A DNA stretch of 64,000 nucleotides. Source: Actinomycetota bacterium (GTDB taxonomy: Bacteria > Actinomycetota > Thermoleophilia > Gaiellales > F1-60-MAGs149). The position numbers were made by a program, and so were the translations under genes. The stretch is from assembly GCA_016870485.1 (NCBI GenBank), contig VGBM01000001.1, positions 33,786-97,785 on the forward strand. Reading direction: 5' to 3'. Shown in pieces: positions 8,889 to 16,989 of this stretch (the stretch's first letter is position 1; each line of letters opens with the position of its first letter). The notes beneath the pieces were generated by a model. It searched no databases, was not told where the DNA came from, and was given only the letters and a program-made list of their open reading frames with translations.

Positions 8889-10805
8889 ATGACTCGTCGC
8901 CTGCGCGTTCTTACCCTGGCGATCACGACCCTCGCCGTCGTCGCGTTCCCCGTCGTCGCCTCGGCCCAGAAGGGCAAGAAGGTGACCATCACCGCCAAGC
9001 TGACCGGGAGCGCCGCCTCCATCAGCGGCCTGCGCGTGCTCGTCCTCCCGACCAGAGGCTCGTCGGTCACGGTCACCCCGAAGAGCGGCACGATCACGGC
9101 CAAGATCGCCGCGAGCGCCCTCAACGGCACCTCGCTGCAACTGGTCGCCCGGGACGGCGCCTACGCCGGCCCGGTCCTCCTCAACCGCACGGGGTCGACC
9201 GGCGCGACCCGGCTCGCGGCATCCAAGAAGACGACGATCGCGCTCGGCACGATTCGCGTCTCGAAGGGCTTCGCCACGCTCGTCACCCCCCTCCCGACCA
9301 CCATGACCCTCGCCAAGGGCAAGGTCAAGTTGGCCAAGAACGGCGCTCCAGTCGGTGCCGGGCGCCTCGGCCTCGTCAAGACCAAGGGCGCTGGCAAGGC
9401 CACCCGCCAGGGCGGCGGCGGCGGTGGTGGTCAGGGCGGCGGTGGTGGTCAGGGCGGCGGTGGTGGCCAGGGCGGCGGAGGTGGCCAGGGGCAGGGCGGC
9501 GGCATCAGCGGCGCTCCGGGCGGCGCCTGCACCGATAGCAGCTCCGCCGACGCGGGCCCCGGCGGCGACTGCGACGCCGACGGCGTCCCGAACACCGTCG
9601 ACGTCGACGACAACGGCAATCTCACCCTGGACGCCGTCGACGCCGTGTCGGCATCGGTCAGCGCCCGCATCAACCCCTGGTCGTCGCTGCGGCCGGCGCT
9701 CCAGAACGCCACCAATATCTACACGGGCACGACCCGCGACCAGATCAACGCCGCGCTCGGGTCCGCCCCGTCGCAGGAGGTCGGCGCGACCGCCAACCTG
9801 CAGCTGGCGTTCTACCTCGACCAGCGCTACATCGATCCGCTCGGCTCCACGGCGTTCGACCACCTCTGGATCGACTGCCCGCCGCAGATGACGTGGTGCG
9901 CGCCGGGGACGGCCACGGCCAGGGTCAGCGGCTTCTCCGAGGCGCCGAGGATCGTGCCGACGGTCGACGCCTACGGCAGCATACCCTGGCAGGACTACAC
10001 CGGCTCCGAGTGCGTCCAGGGCCAGCCCTGCGTGGCGACCAACGGCCCCGGCGGCAACGCCATGGTCGAGTTCTACCGCGGCGGTGGAGGCGGCGGGGGC
10101 GGGAACGTGCCGACCTGGGTCGCGTTCGTCAACCCCTACTCCCCCGACACGCTCGGGAGCGTCGTCCCCGGGGACGTGGTCACACTCAACGCGCAGCGCG
10201 CGGGAGTCCTGACGCAGGTGCCGATCACGGTACCCCCGTACTTCGTCACCTCCCCGGCGGTCCAGAGCGCGAACGCCACCTCGTTCACGTACCCGCTCAG
10301 CGCCACCTCGCCGGGCGCGAACCAAAGCACCGCGATCACGCTCGGGGCGGACGGTCTCCTGTCCCTCCGGCTGTGGCGCCCGCAGCGCTTCGCCCTGCCG
10401 GGCGAGACGAGCCAGTACTACGACATCACGGGGCTCCACTGGGGTGCGACGTACGACTTCCTGTCGTCGCCGAACGGGTCGGAGCAGCGCCCGTCGCAGG
10501 AGGCGGGCTGCCCGCTGTCGAGCCTCGTCGGCCTGAAGGAGAAGGCGTACTCGTCCGATCCGCAGGACCCGTTCAACGCGATCGTGCCCGTCGTGGACGC
10601 CACCGAGGCCGACTTCCCGACCGATCTGGCCAACGCGGCGAACGCCGCGATCGGCTTCACGATCAACATCGGCGCCTGCGTCCGCAACGCCGGCAACACG
10701 GCCGTCTCGGGCTCGATCGCCTCGATCACGGTCCAGGCCGTCGGCGAGCCGATGACGGGCGGCGCGAACCGCTCGAGCATCACGATCTACGTGAGGTTCG
10801 CCTAG
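8889..10805 (+). CDS. Secreted protein, Gly/Gln-linker two-module family (paralogue of the gene at 51892-53541)
   Basis: A 638-residue exported protein of unknown function. Residues 1-26 form a signal peptide ending ASA. Residues 27-160 form a beta-rich N-terminal module. A GGGGGQ-repeat linker follows at about 175-200, then an acidic DxDxDG-like segment (DCDADGVPNTVDVDDNGN) resembling a calcium-binding loop. The large C-terminal module contains D329-C330 and W336-C337 (DC..WCAP) and GADGLLSLRLWRPQR with W496. The same order and motifs recur in the second secreted protein of this window, so they are paralogues. A role on the cell surface or in the medium is inferred from export only. Its stop shares a CTAG with the convergent glycerate kinase. 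Confidence 0.75.
   Translation: MTRRLRVLTLAITTLAVVAFPVVASAQKGKKVTITAKLTGSAASISGLRVLVLPTRGSSVTVTPKSGTITAKIAASALNGTSLQLVARDGAYAGPVLLNRTGSTGATRLAASKKTTIALGTIRVSKGFATLVTPLPTTMTLAKGKVKLAKNGAPVGAGRLGLVKTKGAGKATRQGGGGGGGQGGGGGQGGGGGQGGGGGQGQGGGISGAPGGACTDSSSADAGPGGDCDADGVPNTVDVDDNGNLTLDAVDAVSASVSARINPWSSLRPALQNATNIYTGTTRDQINAALGSAPSQEVGATANLQLAFYLDQRYIDPLGSTAFDHLWIDCPPQMTWCAPGTATARVSGFSEAPRIVPTVDAYGSIPWQDYTGSECVQGQPCVATNGPGGNAMVEFYRGGGGGGGGNVPTWVAFVNPYSPDTLGSVVPGDVVTLNAQRAGVLTQVPITVPPYFVTSPAVQSANATSFTYPLSATSPGANQSTAITLGADGLLSLRLWRPQRFALPGETSQYYDITGLHWGATYDFLSSPNGSEQRPSQEAGCPLSSLVGLKEKAYSSDPQDPFNAIVPVVDATEADFPTDLANAANAAIGFTINIGACVRNAGNTAVSGSIASITVQAVGEPMTGGANRSSITIYVRFA
9411..9488 (+). repeat. 18-bp tandem repeat encoding Gly-Gly-Gly-Gly-Gly-Gln
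   Basis: Four consecutive 18-bp units (9417-9434, 9435-9452, 9453-9470, 9471-9488), each five Gly codons plus CAG and preceded by two extra Gly codons. The units differ only at third positions (GGT/GGC/GGA), as expected of a slippage-prone in-frame repeat. It forms the flexible linker of the secreted protein. Confidence 0.9.
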
Positions 10806-11911
10806 GCGTCGCGCAGCGTGCAGACGGCGCGGGCGGCCGATCGCAGGTCGCCCGCGCTGGCGCGCAGCGCGGCCCGCATCGGCTTGGCGCCGCGCCCGAC
10901 GCCGAGGACGGCGCTGGCACCCGTGGCGTAGAGCGCGTCGACGTCGTCGTCGACGCGGCCGCCGAGGACGACGCAGGGCACGCCCGCGGCGTAGGCCGCG
11001 CCTGCGACCCGCGCCACGGTCTTGCCGGTGGCGCTCTGCGCGTCGACAGAGCCCTCGGCGGTGAGAACGAGCCCGGCGCTGGCGAGCCGTTCGTGGAAGC
11101 CCGTCTCCCGCATCACGAGGAGCGCCCCGGGCTCCGGCTCCGCGTCGAGCAGGAAGCAGGCGGCGCCGAGCCCGCCGGCGGCGCCGGCACCCGGGCGTCG
11201 GGCCCGCTCGCCGTAGAGGTCCGCGAGGCGGGCGAGGCCCTCGTCGAGGACGCGCACCTGCTCGGGGCTCGCGCCCTTCTGCGGCCCGAAGACCGGGGCC
11301 GCCCCGGTCGGTCCGGCGAGCGGGCTGTCGACGTCGACCGCGACCACGATGTCGGTTTCCCGGAGTCGCGGGTCGAGGCCGGACGGGTCGATCGCCCGCA
11401 CGCGCGGGACGTCCTCGCCGCGACCGGCGAGCGGGGCGCCCTGGCCGTCATAGGCGCGCAGCCCGAGCCCGACGAGTAGGCCGAGCCCGCCGTCGACGGT
11501 GGCCGAGCCGCCCAGCCCCACGACGATCCGCGGCGCGCCGAGGTCGAGGGCGCGCAGGACCAGGGGCGCGATGCCGGCGCTCGAAGCGCGCATGACGTCG
11601 CGGCGCTGGCGCGGGATGTGCATCAGCCCGTTGGCCTCCGCCCCCTCCACGACGCAGGTGTCGTCCGGCAGGACGCCCAGCATCGCGGTGCGCGGGCGGC
11701 CGAGCGCGTCGGTGGTGGACACCGGCTCGCGGCGGCCGCCGCGGGCGCGCACGATCGCGTCGCAGGTGCCCTCGCCGCCGTCGGCGAGCGGGTGCTCGAG
11801 GGCCTCCCAGCCGGCGTCGCGGCAGCCGGCCGCAAGCGCGGCGGCGGCCTGCGGGGCGTCGAGGGCCCCGCGCAGCTTATCGGGGGCGCAGAGGGCGATG
11901 CGCGCGGTCAT
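10802..11911 (-). CDS. Glycerate kinase
   Basis: A 369-residue enzyme of the GlxK/GarK type, phosphorylating D-glycerate with ATP. Family motifs are APDKLRGALDAPQAAAALAAG at the N-terminus, LADGGEGTCDA, GLGGSATVDGGLG near residue 130, and AEGSVDAQSATGKTVARVA near the C-terminus. Its ATG overlaps the stop of ureC by 4 nt (ATGA), so it is translated as the tail of the urease-like operon. A metabolic link between the two is not obvious. It may feed glycerate from photorespiration-like or allantoin/glyoxylate metabolism. Its stop shares a CTAG with the convergent secreted-protein gene. Confidence 0.9.
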   Translation of the reverse strand: MTARIALCAPDKLRGALDAPQAAAALAAGCRDAGWEALEHPLADGGEGTCDAIVRARGGRREPVSTTDALGRPRTAMLGVLPDDTCVVEGAEANGLMHIPRQRRDVMRASSAGIAPLVLRALDLGAPRIVVGLGGSATVDGGLGLLVGLGLRAYDGQGAPLAGRGEDVPRVRAIDPSGLDPRLRETDIVVAVDVDSPLAGPTGAAPVFGPQKGASPEQVRVLDEGLARLADLYGERARRPGAGAAGGLGAACFLLDAEPEPGALLVMRETGFHERLASAGLVLTAEGSVDAQSATGKTVARVAGAAYAAGVPCVVLGGRVDDDVDALYATGASAVLGVGRGAKPMRAALRASAGDLRSAARAVCTLRDA

Positions 11912-13593
11912 CCGAGGAGGTGTAGCCCGGACAGGGGGACGGACGCGGCGGGCGGGGTCTCGACCGGCTCGCCGTCCACGGTCACGCGGTGCGTGGCCGG
12001 GTCGACCCGCACCGCCGCGACCGTGTCGTTCAGCACCATGTCGGAGGCGCTCAGGGCGCGCGTCCCGGCGACGGCGACGCGCGCCTTGGCGGTCGGCAGC
12101 TCGTCCGCGCCGCCGCTCGCGGTCGCCGCCTGGCTGACGAAGGCGATCGAGCTGCGGGCGGGCGCCGCGCCGATGCCGCCGATCTGGGCCGCCACCTGTG
12201 TCGGCTGGCAGAAGGCGGTCGCCGCGTTGGGATCGCCGACGGCGCCCCACGTCGGGAACCCGCCTTTGAGCACCAAGAACGGCTTGACGGCGAACCAGCC
12301 GGGCTCCCAGAGCACGATGTCGGCGAGCCGGCCAGGCGCGAGCGACCCGACGTGGTCGGCCATGCCGTGGGCGATCGCGGGGTTGATGGTGGCCTTGGCG
12401 AGGTAGCGCAGGACGCGCGCGTTGTCGTCGCCCGCGTCGCCGAGGGGGCCACGGGCGTCGCGCATCAGGCTCGCGAGCTGCATCGCGCGGCGCAGGCTCT
12501 CGCCGATCCGGCCCATGCCCTGGCTGTCGGACGACACCATCTGCACGAGGCCCATGTCGTGCAGCACGCTCTCGGCGGCCATCGTCGCGGGGCGCACGCG
12601 ATCGGCCGCGAGCTGGTGGTCGCCCGGCAGGTCGGCGCGCAAGACGTGCACGAGCTCGACCATGGCCTGGTGCTCGGCCGCCGTGTTGACCCCATACGGA
12701 AAGGTCGGGTTCGTGGACGACGTGAGCACGTTCGGCTCGCCCGCGAGGCGCAGGAGGTCCGGGGCGTGGCCGCCGCCGGTGCCCTCGATGTGGTACGCGT
12801 GGATGACTCGTCCGGCGATAACGTCGAGCGTGTCCTCGACGCTGAGCCCCTCGTTGAGGCCGTCCGTGTGGATGCAGAGCTGCACGTCGTGCGCGTCGGC
12901 CACCCGCAGCGCCGTGTCGATGACGGTGGCGTGGGCCCCGACGTCCTCGTGGATCTTGAGCCCGGCCGCGCCCGCCCGCAGCATCGCCTCGACGGGCGCG
13001 GGATCGGTCGAGGAGGCGCGGGTCAGCATCAGCGTGTTGAGCGGCGTCTGGTCGAGCGCGGCGTGGATCGTGCGCAGGGCCCAGGCCGGGTTGGTGCCGA
13101 GGTTCCAGACGGGGCCGTAGTCCTGGACGACGAGCGTGGTCACCCCGACGGCGAGCGCCTGGTCCGCGATGCGCGGACTGAGCAGGTGCATGTGCGGGTC
13201 GATCGCGCCCGCCGTGGCGATCAGGCCCTCGCCGGACACGATCGCGGTGTTGGTGCCGAGCACGACCTCGACCCCGTCCATCACGTCGGGGTTGCCGGCG
13301 CGTCCGACGGCGACGATGCGCCCGTCGACGATGCCGATCGACGTCTTGCGCACGCCGAGCACGGGGTCGATCACGAGCACCTGGGTCACGGCGATGTCGA
13401 CCGCGTCGAGCGTGGAGCGGGCCATCAGCCCGTCGCGGGCCGACTTCGCGAACCCCGCGAGCACCTCCTGGCCACGCTCCTGATCGTCGGCCTCGACCCG
13501 CACCACCAGACTCGTGTCTCCGAGGCGCACGCGGTCGCCCGTCGTGGGCCCGTAGACGCGCGCGTAGGCCGCGGGATCCAAGGACGCGCTCAC
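11908..13593 (-). CDS. ureC: Urease alpha subunit (divergent UreC)
   Basis: A 561-residue amidohydrolase homologous to UreC. Metal ligands and active-site residues are all present: H134 and H136, the carbamylated-lysine position K213 (GLKIHEDVG), H215, H242, H268, flap His H316 and D356. However, the loop after GVTT that lines the urea pocket in Klebsiella (GPAAGTHATTCTPGP) is shorter and unrelated here, and the flap CHH is VHV. The GTG at 13593 overlaps the ureAB stop (GTGA) and matches the usual N-terminus. Urease is the natural call, but the changed pocket means another amide substrate is possible. No ureDEFG maturation genes are in the window. Confidence 0.82.
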   Translation of the reverse strand: MSASLDPAAYARVYGPTTGDRVRLGDTSLVVRVEADDQERGQEVLAGFAKSARDGLMARSTLDAVDIAVTQVLVIDPVLGVRKTSIGIVDGRIVAVGRAGNPDVMDGVEVVLGTNTAIVSGEGLIATAGAIDPHMHLLSPRIADQALAVGVTTLVVQDYGPVWNLGTNPAWALRTIHAALDQTPLNTLMLTRASSTDPAPVEAMLRAGAAGLKIHEDVGAHATVIDTALRVADAHDVQLCIHTDGLNEGLSVEDTLDVIAGRVIHAYHIEGTGGGHAPDLLRLAGEPNVLTSSTNPTFPYGVNTAAEHQAMVELVHVLRADLPGDHQLAADRVRPATMAAESVLHDMGLVQMVSSDSQGMGRIGESLRRAMQLASLMRDARGPLGDAGDDNARVLRYLAKATINPAIAHGMADHVGSLAPGRLADIVLWEPGWFAVKPFLVLKGGFPTWGAVGDPNAATAFCQPTQVAAQIGGIGAAPARSSIAFVSQAATASGGADELPTAKARVAVAGTRALSASDMVLNDTVAAVRVDPATHRVTVDGEPVETPPAASVPLSGLHLLG

Positions 13594-14267
13594 CGGTCCG
13601 CCCCCAGGTAGCCGCGCTCGCACGCGCGTCCGAGCGCCGCCTCGAATGCTCCGGGGGCGTCGAGCGGCCCGTTGACGAGCCCGCCGAAGCCCATCGCCAC
13701 CCGTGCGCCCCCAAACGGCCGGACGGGGACCGTGCGCTCCTCGCCGGGCGCCCAGCGGATCGTGCTACCGGTCGGGATGGCGAGGCGCATCCCCCACGCC
13801 GCCCGCCGCTCGAAGGCGAGGCGCCGGTTGGCCTCGAACAGGTGCCAGTGGGAGGTGACGGCGATCGGGACGGCGGCGGTGTTGCGGATCGCGATCTCGG
13901 CCACGGGGTCGGGCGCGGGCGGCGCGGGCGCCGCCTGGATCGACCCCGGACCGTCGGGCGCCCGGGGACCGAGCGGCTCGGGCACCACGACGAGGCGGCT
14001 ACCGTCCGCGAAGAGGGCCTCGACCTCGATGTGCCCGACGAGCGATGCCGTGCCCGGCAGCACCTCGTCGGGGCCGACGGCGGCGAGTCCGGCGGCGATG
14101 GCGCCGGCGTGGTCCAGGCCATCGCGCGCCGCCTCGCAGACGGCGTCCGCGACGAGCGCGATCGCCTCGGGCGCGTTCAGGCGCAGCCCGCGCGCCCGGC
14201 GCGCCCGCGCCAGCTCGGCCGCCTGGAAGAGCAGCAGCCGGTCGATCTCGCGGGGCGTCAGGAGCAT
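13590..14267 (-). CDS. ureAB: Fused urease gamma/beta subunit
   Basis: A 225-residue fusion. Residues 1-100 match UreA (MLLTPREIDRLLLFQAAELA, then GHIEVEALFADGSRLVVV). Residues about 105-205 match UreB (NTAAVPIAVTSHWHLFEANR, AIPTGSTIRWAPGEERTVPV, GFGGLVNGPLD). Gamma-beta fusions are known from Helicobacter and some streptomycetes. The ATG at 14267 is supported by homology and by TACGCT ending 6 nt upstream. It overlaps ureC by 4 nt. Together with UreC it would form the structural urease core. Confidence 0.85.
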   Translation of the reverse strand: MLLTPREIDRLLLFQAAELARARRARGLRLNAPEAIALVADAVCEAARDGLDHAGAIAAGLAAVGPDEVLPGTASLVGHIEVEALFADGSRLVVVPEPLGPRAPDGPGSIQAAPAPPAPDPVAEIAIRNTAAVPIAVTSHWHLFEANRRLAFERRAAWGMRLAIPTGSTIRWAPGEERTVPVRPFGGARVAMGFGGLVNGPLDAPGAFEAALGRACERGYLGADR

Positions 14268-14271
14268 CGGG

Positions 14272-14838
14272 CTAGCGTAGCCCGTATCCGTCCCGGTAGA
14301 GCTCCTGCAGGTGTCGCACCTTGCGGATGTAGGCGCGCGTCTCGGCGAACCGGATCGCGACCGGCTCGCCTGCGGGGGTCGCGTCGACCCACCCGTCGAC
14401 GTTGCCCTGGCCCGCGTTGTAGGCGGCCAGCGCCAGATCGAGCGACTGCGGATGGTCGGCATACTTCTCCTGCAGGTGGCGCAGGTACCAGCAGCCGTAG
14501 CGCACGTTGATCTCGGGGTCGTAGAGGTCGTCGGCGACGAAGCCGCCACCGCCGGTGCGGTCCGCGATCCCTTGCGCGGTCTCGGGCAACAGCTGCATCA
14601 GCCCGATCGCCCCGGCCGGCGATTCCGCCGTCGGGTCGAAGCCGGACTCGGAGTAGATCACGGCGGCCACGAGCGCCGGCGACAGCTCGTAGTTGTCGGC
14701 GTGGGCGTCGATGATCCACTCGTAGTCGAGGGGGTAGCGCAGCTGCACGTACCAGCCCGGCTCCGTGCGCACCGCCCAGATCCCGACGAGGCCAACCGCG
14801 AGCCCGACCACGAGGAGGACCGCGAGGATCCGGCGCAT
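14272..14838 (-). CDS. Soluble-lytic-transglycosylase family protein (SLT domain)
   Basis: A 188-residue exported or membrane-anchored murein hydrolase. A hydrophobic signal-anchor covers residues 4-22. The SLT domain follows with the catalytic Glu at E64 (IYSESGFDP), then GAIGLMQLLPETAQGIA and AAYNAGQGNVDGW. It cleaves the glycan strand of peptidoglycan to give anhydro-muropeptides. The ATG overlaps the coaE stop by one base (TGATG). Only 4 nt separate its stop from the ureAB start, so it is an internal gene of the rpsA-coaE-ureC train. Confidence 0.88.
   Translation of the reverse strand: MRRILAVLLVVGLAVGLVGIWAVRTEPGWYVQLRYPLDYEWIIDAHADNYELSPALVAAVIYSESGFDPTAESPAGAIGLMQLLPETAQGIADRTGGGGFVADDLYDPEINVRYGCWYLRHLQEKYADHPQSLDLALAAYNAGQGNVDGWVDATPAGEPVAIRFAETRAYIRKVRHLQELYRDGYGLR
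14274..14279 (-). promoter_or_regulatory. Leaderless -10 (TACGCT) before ureAB
   Basis: TACGCT sits at the 3' end of the transglycosylase gene, 6 nt before the ureAB ATG. It suggests that the urease pair can be transcribed separately from the upstream operon. Confidence 0.4.
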
Positions 14839-15440
14839 CACCCCCCAGCGTATCGCGCGATGTACGCGTCCACCTGCTTCTGCAGGTCCCCCGTGCTGCC
14901 GGAGTTGTCGATCGCGTTGTCGGCGGCCGCGGCCCGCCGCGCGTGGTCCCACATGCGCGCCTCGCGCTCGGCCAGCCGCTCGAGCCCGCCGCGGGCGGCG
15001 ATGCGGCGGCGGCGCACCTCATCGTCGGCGGTGACCACGAGGGTGCGGTCGAAGCGCGCCTCGAGGCCCGCCTCGAAGAGGAGCGGCGATTCGTAGACGA
15101 TCAGGGGCGGCGGCGGATCGTGGGTCAGCACGTCGCGCACCCACGCCTCGAACTCGGCCTCGACCAGCGGGTGCAGGACCCCCTCGAGCCACGCCAGCGC
15201 GTCGGGGTTGTCGAAGACCCGGACGGCGAGGCTGACGCGATCGACCTCGCCGTCGGAGCCGAGGATGTCCGCTCCGAAGCGCTCGACCATCCGGTCGCGC
15301 AGGGCCTGGCGGTGGTAGAGGGTGTGCACGATCGCGTCCGCGCTCAGCACGGCGCAGCCGCGCGTCGCGAACGCGCGGAGCACGCTCGACTTGCCCGCGC
15401 CGATCGCCCCCGACAGCCCGATCAGGAGCGGCCGGGTCAG
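14838..15440 (-). CDS. coaE: Dephospho-CoA kinase (apparent CTG start)
   Basis: Catalyses the last step of coenzyme A synthesis. Read from 15440 the protein is 200 residues, close to the family norm, with the P-loop GLSGAIGAGKS at residues 8-18 followed by the LSADAIVHTLYH and HPLVEAEFEAWV motifs. The first standard start codon in frame is the GTG at 15383, which would delete the P-loop. Between the rpsA stop (TAG at 15450-15452, same frame) and the P-loop the only start-like codon is CTG at 15440, with AGGG about 8 nt before it. So either a CTG start, a sequence error, or reinitiation is implied. The rpsA-coaE order is conserved in actinobacteria. Confidence 0.75.
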   Translation of the reverse strand: MTRPLLIGLSGAIGAGKSSVLRAFATRGCAVLSADAIVHTLYHRQALRDRMVERFGADILGSDGEVDRVSLAVRVFDNPDALAWLEGVLHPLVEAEFEAWVRDVLTHDPPPPLIVYESPLLFEAGLEARFDRTLVVTADDEVRRRRIAARGGLERLAEREARMWDHARRAAAADNAIDNSGSTGDLQKQVDAYIARYAGG

Positions 15441-15449
15441 CGGCCGGCC

Positions 15450-16892
15450 CTACGCCTGGTCGTCGGCCTCGGCGGGTGCCTCGGCCTCGGCGGACTCCTC
15501 GACGACCGCCTCGATCTCAGCGGCCTCCTCGCTGACGGCCTCCGCAGCCTCCTCGGCGACGGCCTCGACGACTTCCCCGGCGACGGCGGCGGCCTGCTCG
15601 GCCGCGACGGCGGCCGCGAGCTCCGCGGCCATGCCGGGCGGGAGCAGCCCCTCGAGGTCGTACTCGCCCTCCTCGACCGTGTCGAGCGAGAGGTCGCCGG
15701 AGCCGCCGCCCTCGGCGACCGGCTCGTTCGGGTCGATGAACGGGTCGCCGCCGGGCACGAGGCTGATCGGCGCGACCACCGGGTCGCCGGGCAGGACCTG
15801 CTTCATCGACAGGCTCAGGCGGCGGCGCTCGGGATCGACCTCGATGATGCGGACCAGCACGTGGTCGCCCTGGGAGACGACCTCGCGCGGGTTCTCGACG
15901 TGGCGCTCGGCCAGTTCGGAGATGTGCACGAGGCCCTCGACGCCCTGCAGGATCTCGACGAACGCGCCGAAGGTGACGACCTTCGTCGCGCGGCCGTGGA
16001 CGACGTCGCCCTGCTGGTACGACGAGAGGACGCGCTGCCACGGGTCGGACTGCGTCTGCTTGAGGCCGAGCGAGATGCGCTGGCGGTCGCGGTCCACGTC
16101 TAGCACCTTGACCTCGACCTCCTGCCCGATCTCGAGCAGCTCGGACGGGTGGTTGACGTGGCTCCACGACAGCTCGGAGATGTGGATCAGGCCGTCGATG
16201 CCGTCGAGGTCGACGAACGCGCCGAAGTCGACGATGTTGGAGACGACACCGGTGACGGTCTTGCCGGGCAGGAGGTCGTCGAGGATGCGCTGGCGCACCT
16301 CGCGGCGCTCCTCCTCGAGCATCGCGCGGCGCGACAGCACGACGTTATTGCGCGAGCGGTTCAGCTCGATGACCTTGCAGCGCAGCTCCTGGCCGCGGAA
16401 CTCCTCGAGGTCCTGGACGCGGCGGATGTCGACCAGGGACGCGGGCAGGAAGCCGCGCACGCCGAGGTCGATGATCAGGCCGCCCTTGACGACCTCGATG
16501 ACGGAGCCGGTGACGGCCTCGCCGCTCTCGGCGGCGGCCTCGATGCGCTTCCACGCCTTCTCGAAGCGGGCGCGCTTCTTGGAGAGGATCAGGCGACCGT
16601 CCGCGTCCTCCTTCTGCATGACGAGGGCGTCGACCTCTTCCCCCATCTCGACCTCGTCGCCCGGATCGACGCTGCGGCGGATCGAGAGCTCGGCGACGGG
16701 GATGACGCCCTCGCTCTTGTAGCCGATGTCGATCAGCACCTCGTCCTTGTCGATGCGCACGACCTTGCCCGTCACCACGTCGCCCTCCGAGAAGTCGGCG
16801 ATCGTCGCGTCGTAGTTGGGCACCATCTCGCCGTCGATCTCGACCCACACGCTGGGGTCGGCGGCGATCATCTCTTCCTTGGTCTGCGGCAT
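15450..16892 (-). CDS. rpsA: 30S ribosomal protein S1
   Basis: A 480-residue RNA-binding protein that helps recruit mRNA to the 30S subunit. Four S1 domains are readable at about 35-105, 120-188, 205-275 and 292-360; the third and fourth carry the classic VDFGAFVDL and VTFGAFVEI with GLIHISEL and GLVHISEL. Beyond residue 380 is a long Ala/Glu-rich acidic tail. The ATG at 16892 (MPQTKEEMIAAD) is chosen because upstream sequence is Arg/Ser-rich non-coding. It is followed directly by coaE in the same frame. Four-domain S1 is the actinobacterial form. Confidence 0.95.
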   Translation of the reverse strand: MPQTKEEMIAADPSVWVEIDGEMVPNYDATIADFSEGDVVTGKVVRIDKDEVLIDIGYKSEGVIPVAELSIRRSVDPGDEVEMGEEVDALVMQKEDADGRLILSKKRARFEKAWKRIEAAAESGEAVTGSVIEVVKGGLIIDLGVRGFLPASLVDIRRVQDLEEFRGQELRCKVIELNRSRNNVVLSRRAMLEEERREVRQRILDDLLPGKTVTGVVSNIVDFGAFVDLDGIDGLIHISELSWSHVNHPSELLEIGQEVEVKVLDVDRDRQRISLGLKQTQSDPWQRVLSSYQQGDVVHGRATKVVTFGAFVEILQGVEGLVHISELAERHVENPREVVSQGDHVLVRIIEVDPERRRLSLSMKQVLPGDPVVAPISLVPGGDPFIDPNEPVAEGGGSGDLSLDTVEEGEYDLEGLLPPGMAAELAAAVAAEQAAAVAGEVVEAVAEEAAEAVSEEAAEIEAVVEESAEAEAPAEADDQA

Positions 16893-16950
16893 CGGTAGAG
16901 GACTGTCCTTGTCGTGGGAGTCGGCCGGTTCCGGCCGGTGAACGCGCGCA

Positions 16951-16956
16951 AGCGTA
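16951..16956 (-). promoter_or_regulatory. Possible -10 (TACGCT) for rpsA
   Basis: TACGCT lies about 58 nt upstream of the rpsA ATG in the polA-rpsA gap. The resulting leader would contain AAGGACAG near the start. The hairpin 16960-16980 lies immediately upstream. Confidence 0.35.
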
Positions 16957-16959
16957 CCA

Positions 16960-16980
16960 GCGGCCGGGAAACCGGGCCGC
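16960..16980 (-). terminator. GC-rich hairpin after polA
   Basis: A stem with arms GCGGCCGGG and CCGGGCCGC around AAA, with one G-G mismatch. It begins 10 nt after the polA stop. No T-tract follows, as is common in high-GC actinobacteria, so termination is plausible rather than shown. Confidence 0.4.
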
Positions 16981-16989
16981 AAACCGACC

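Noticed and set aside
9411..9488. Possible CRISPR-like array because of tandem 18-bp repeats
   Set aside because: There are no spacers, it is in frame in a coding sequence, and it encodes a Gly-Gln linker.
11908..13623. ureC starting upstream at 13623
   Set aside because: The GTG at 13593 overlaps the ureAB stop (GTGA) and matches the usual UreC N-terminus.
14838..15383. coaE starting at the GTG at 15383
   Set aside because: This start deletes the P-loop encoded just upstream in the same frame.
16922..16937. Perfect palindrome CGGCCGG-TT-CCGGCCG between polA and rpsA
   Set aside because: The two-base centre cannot form a full hairpin; it may be an operator, but nothing links it to a regulator, and such GC-only palindromes are frequent here.
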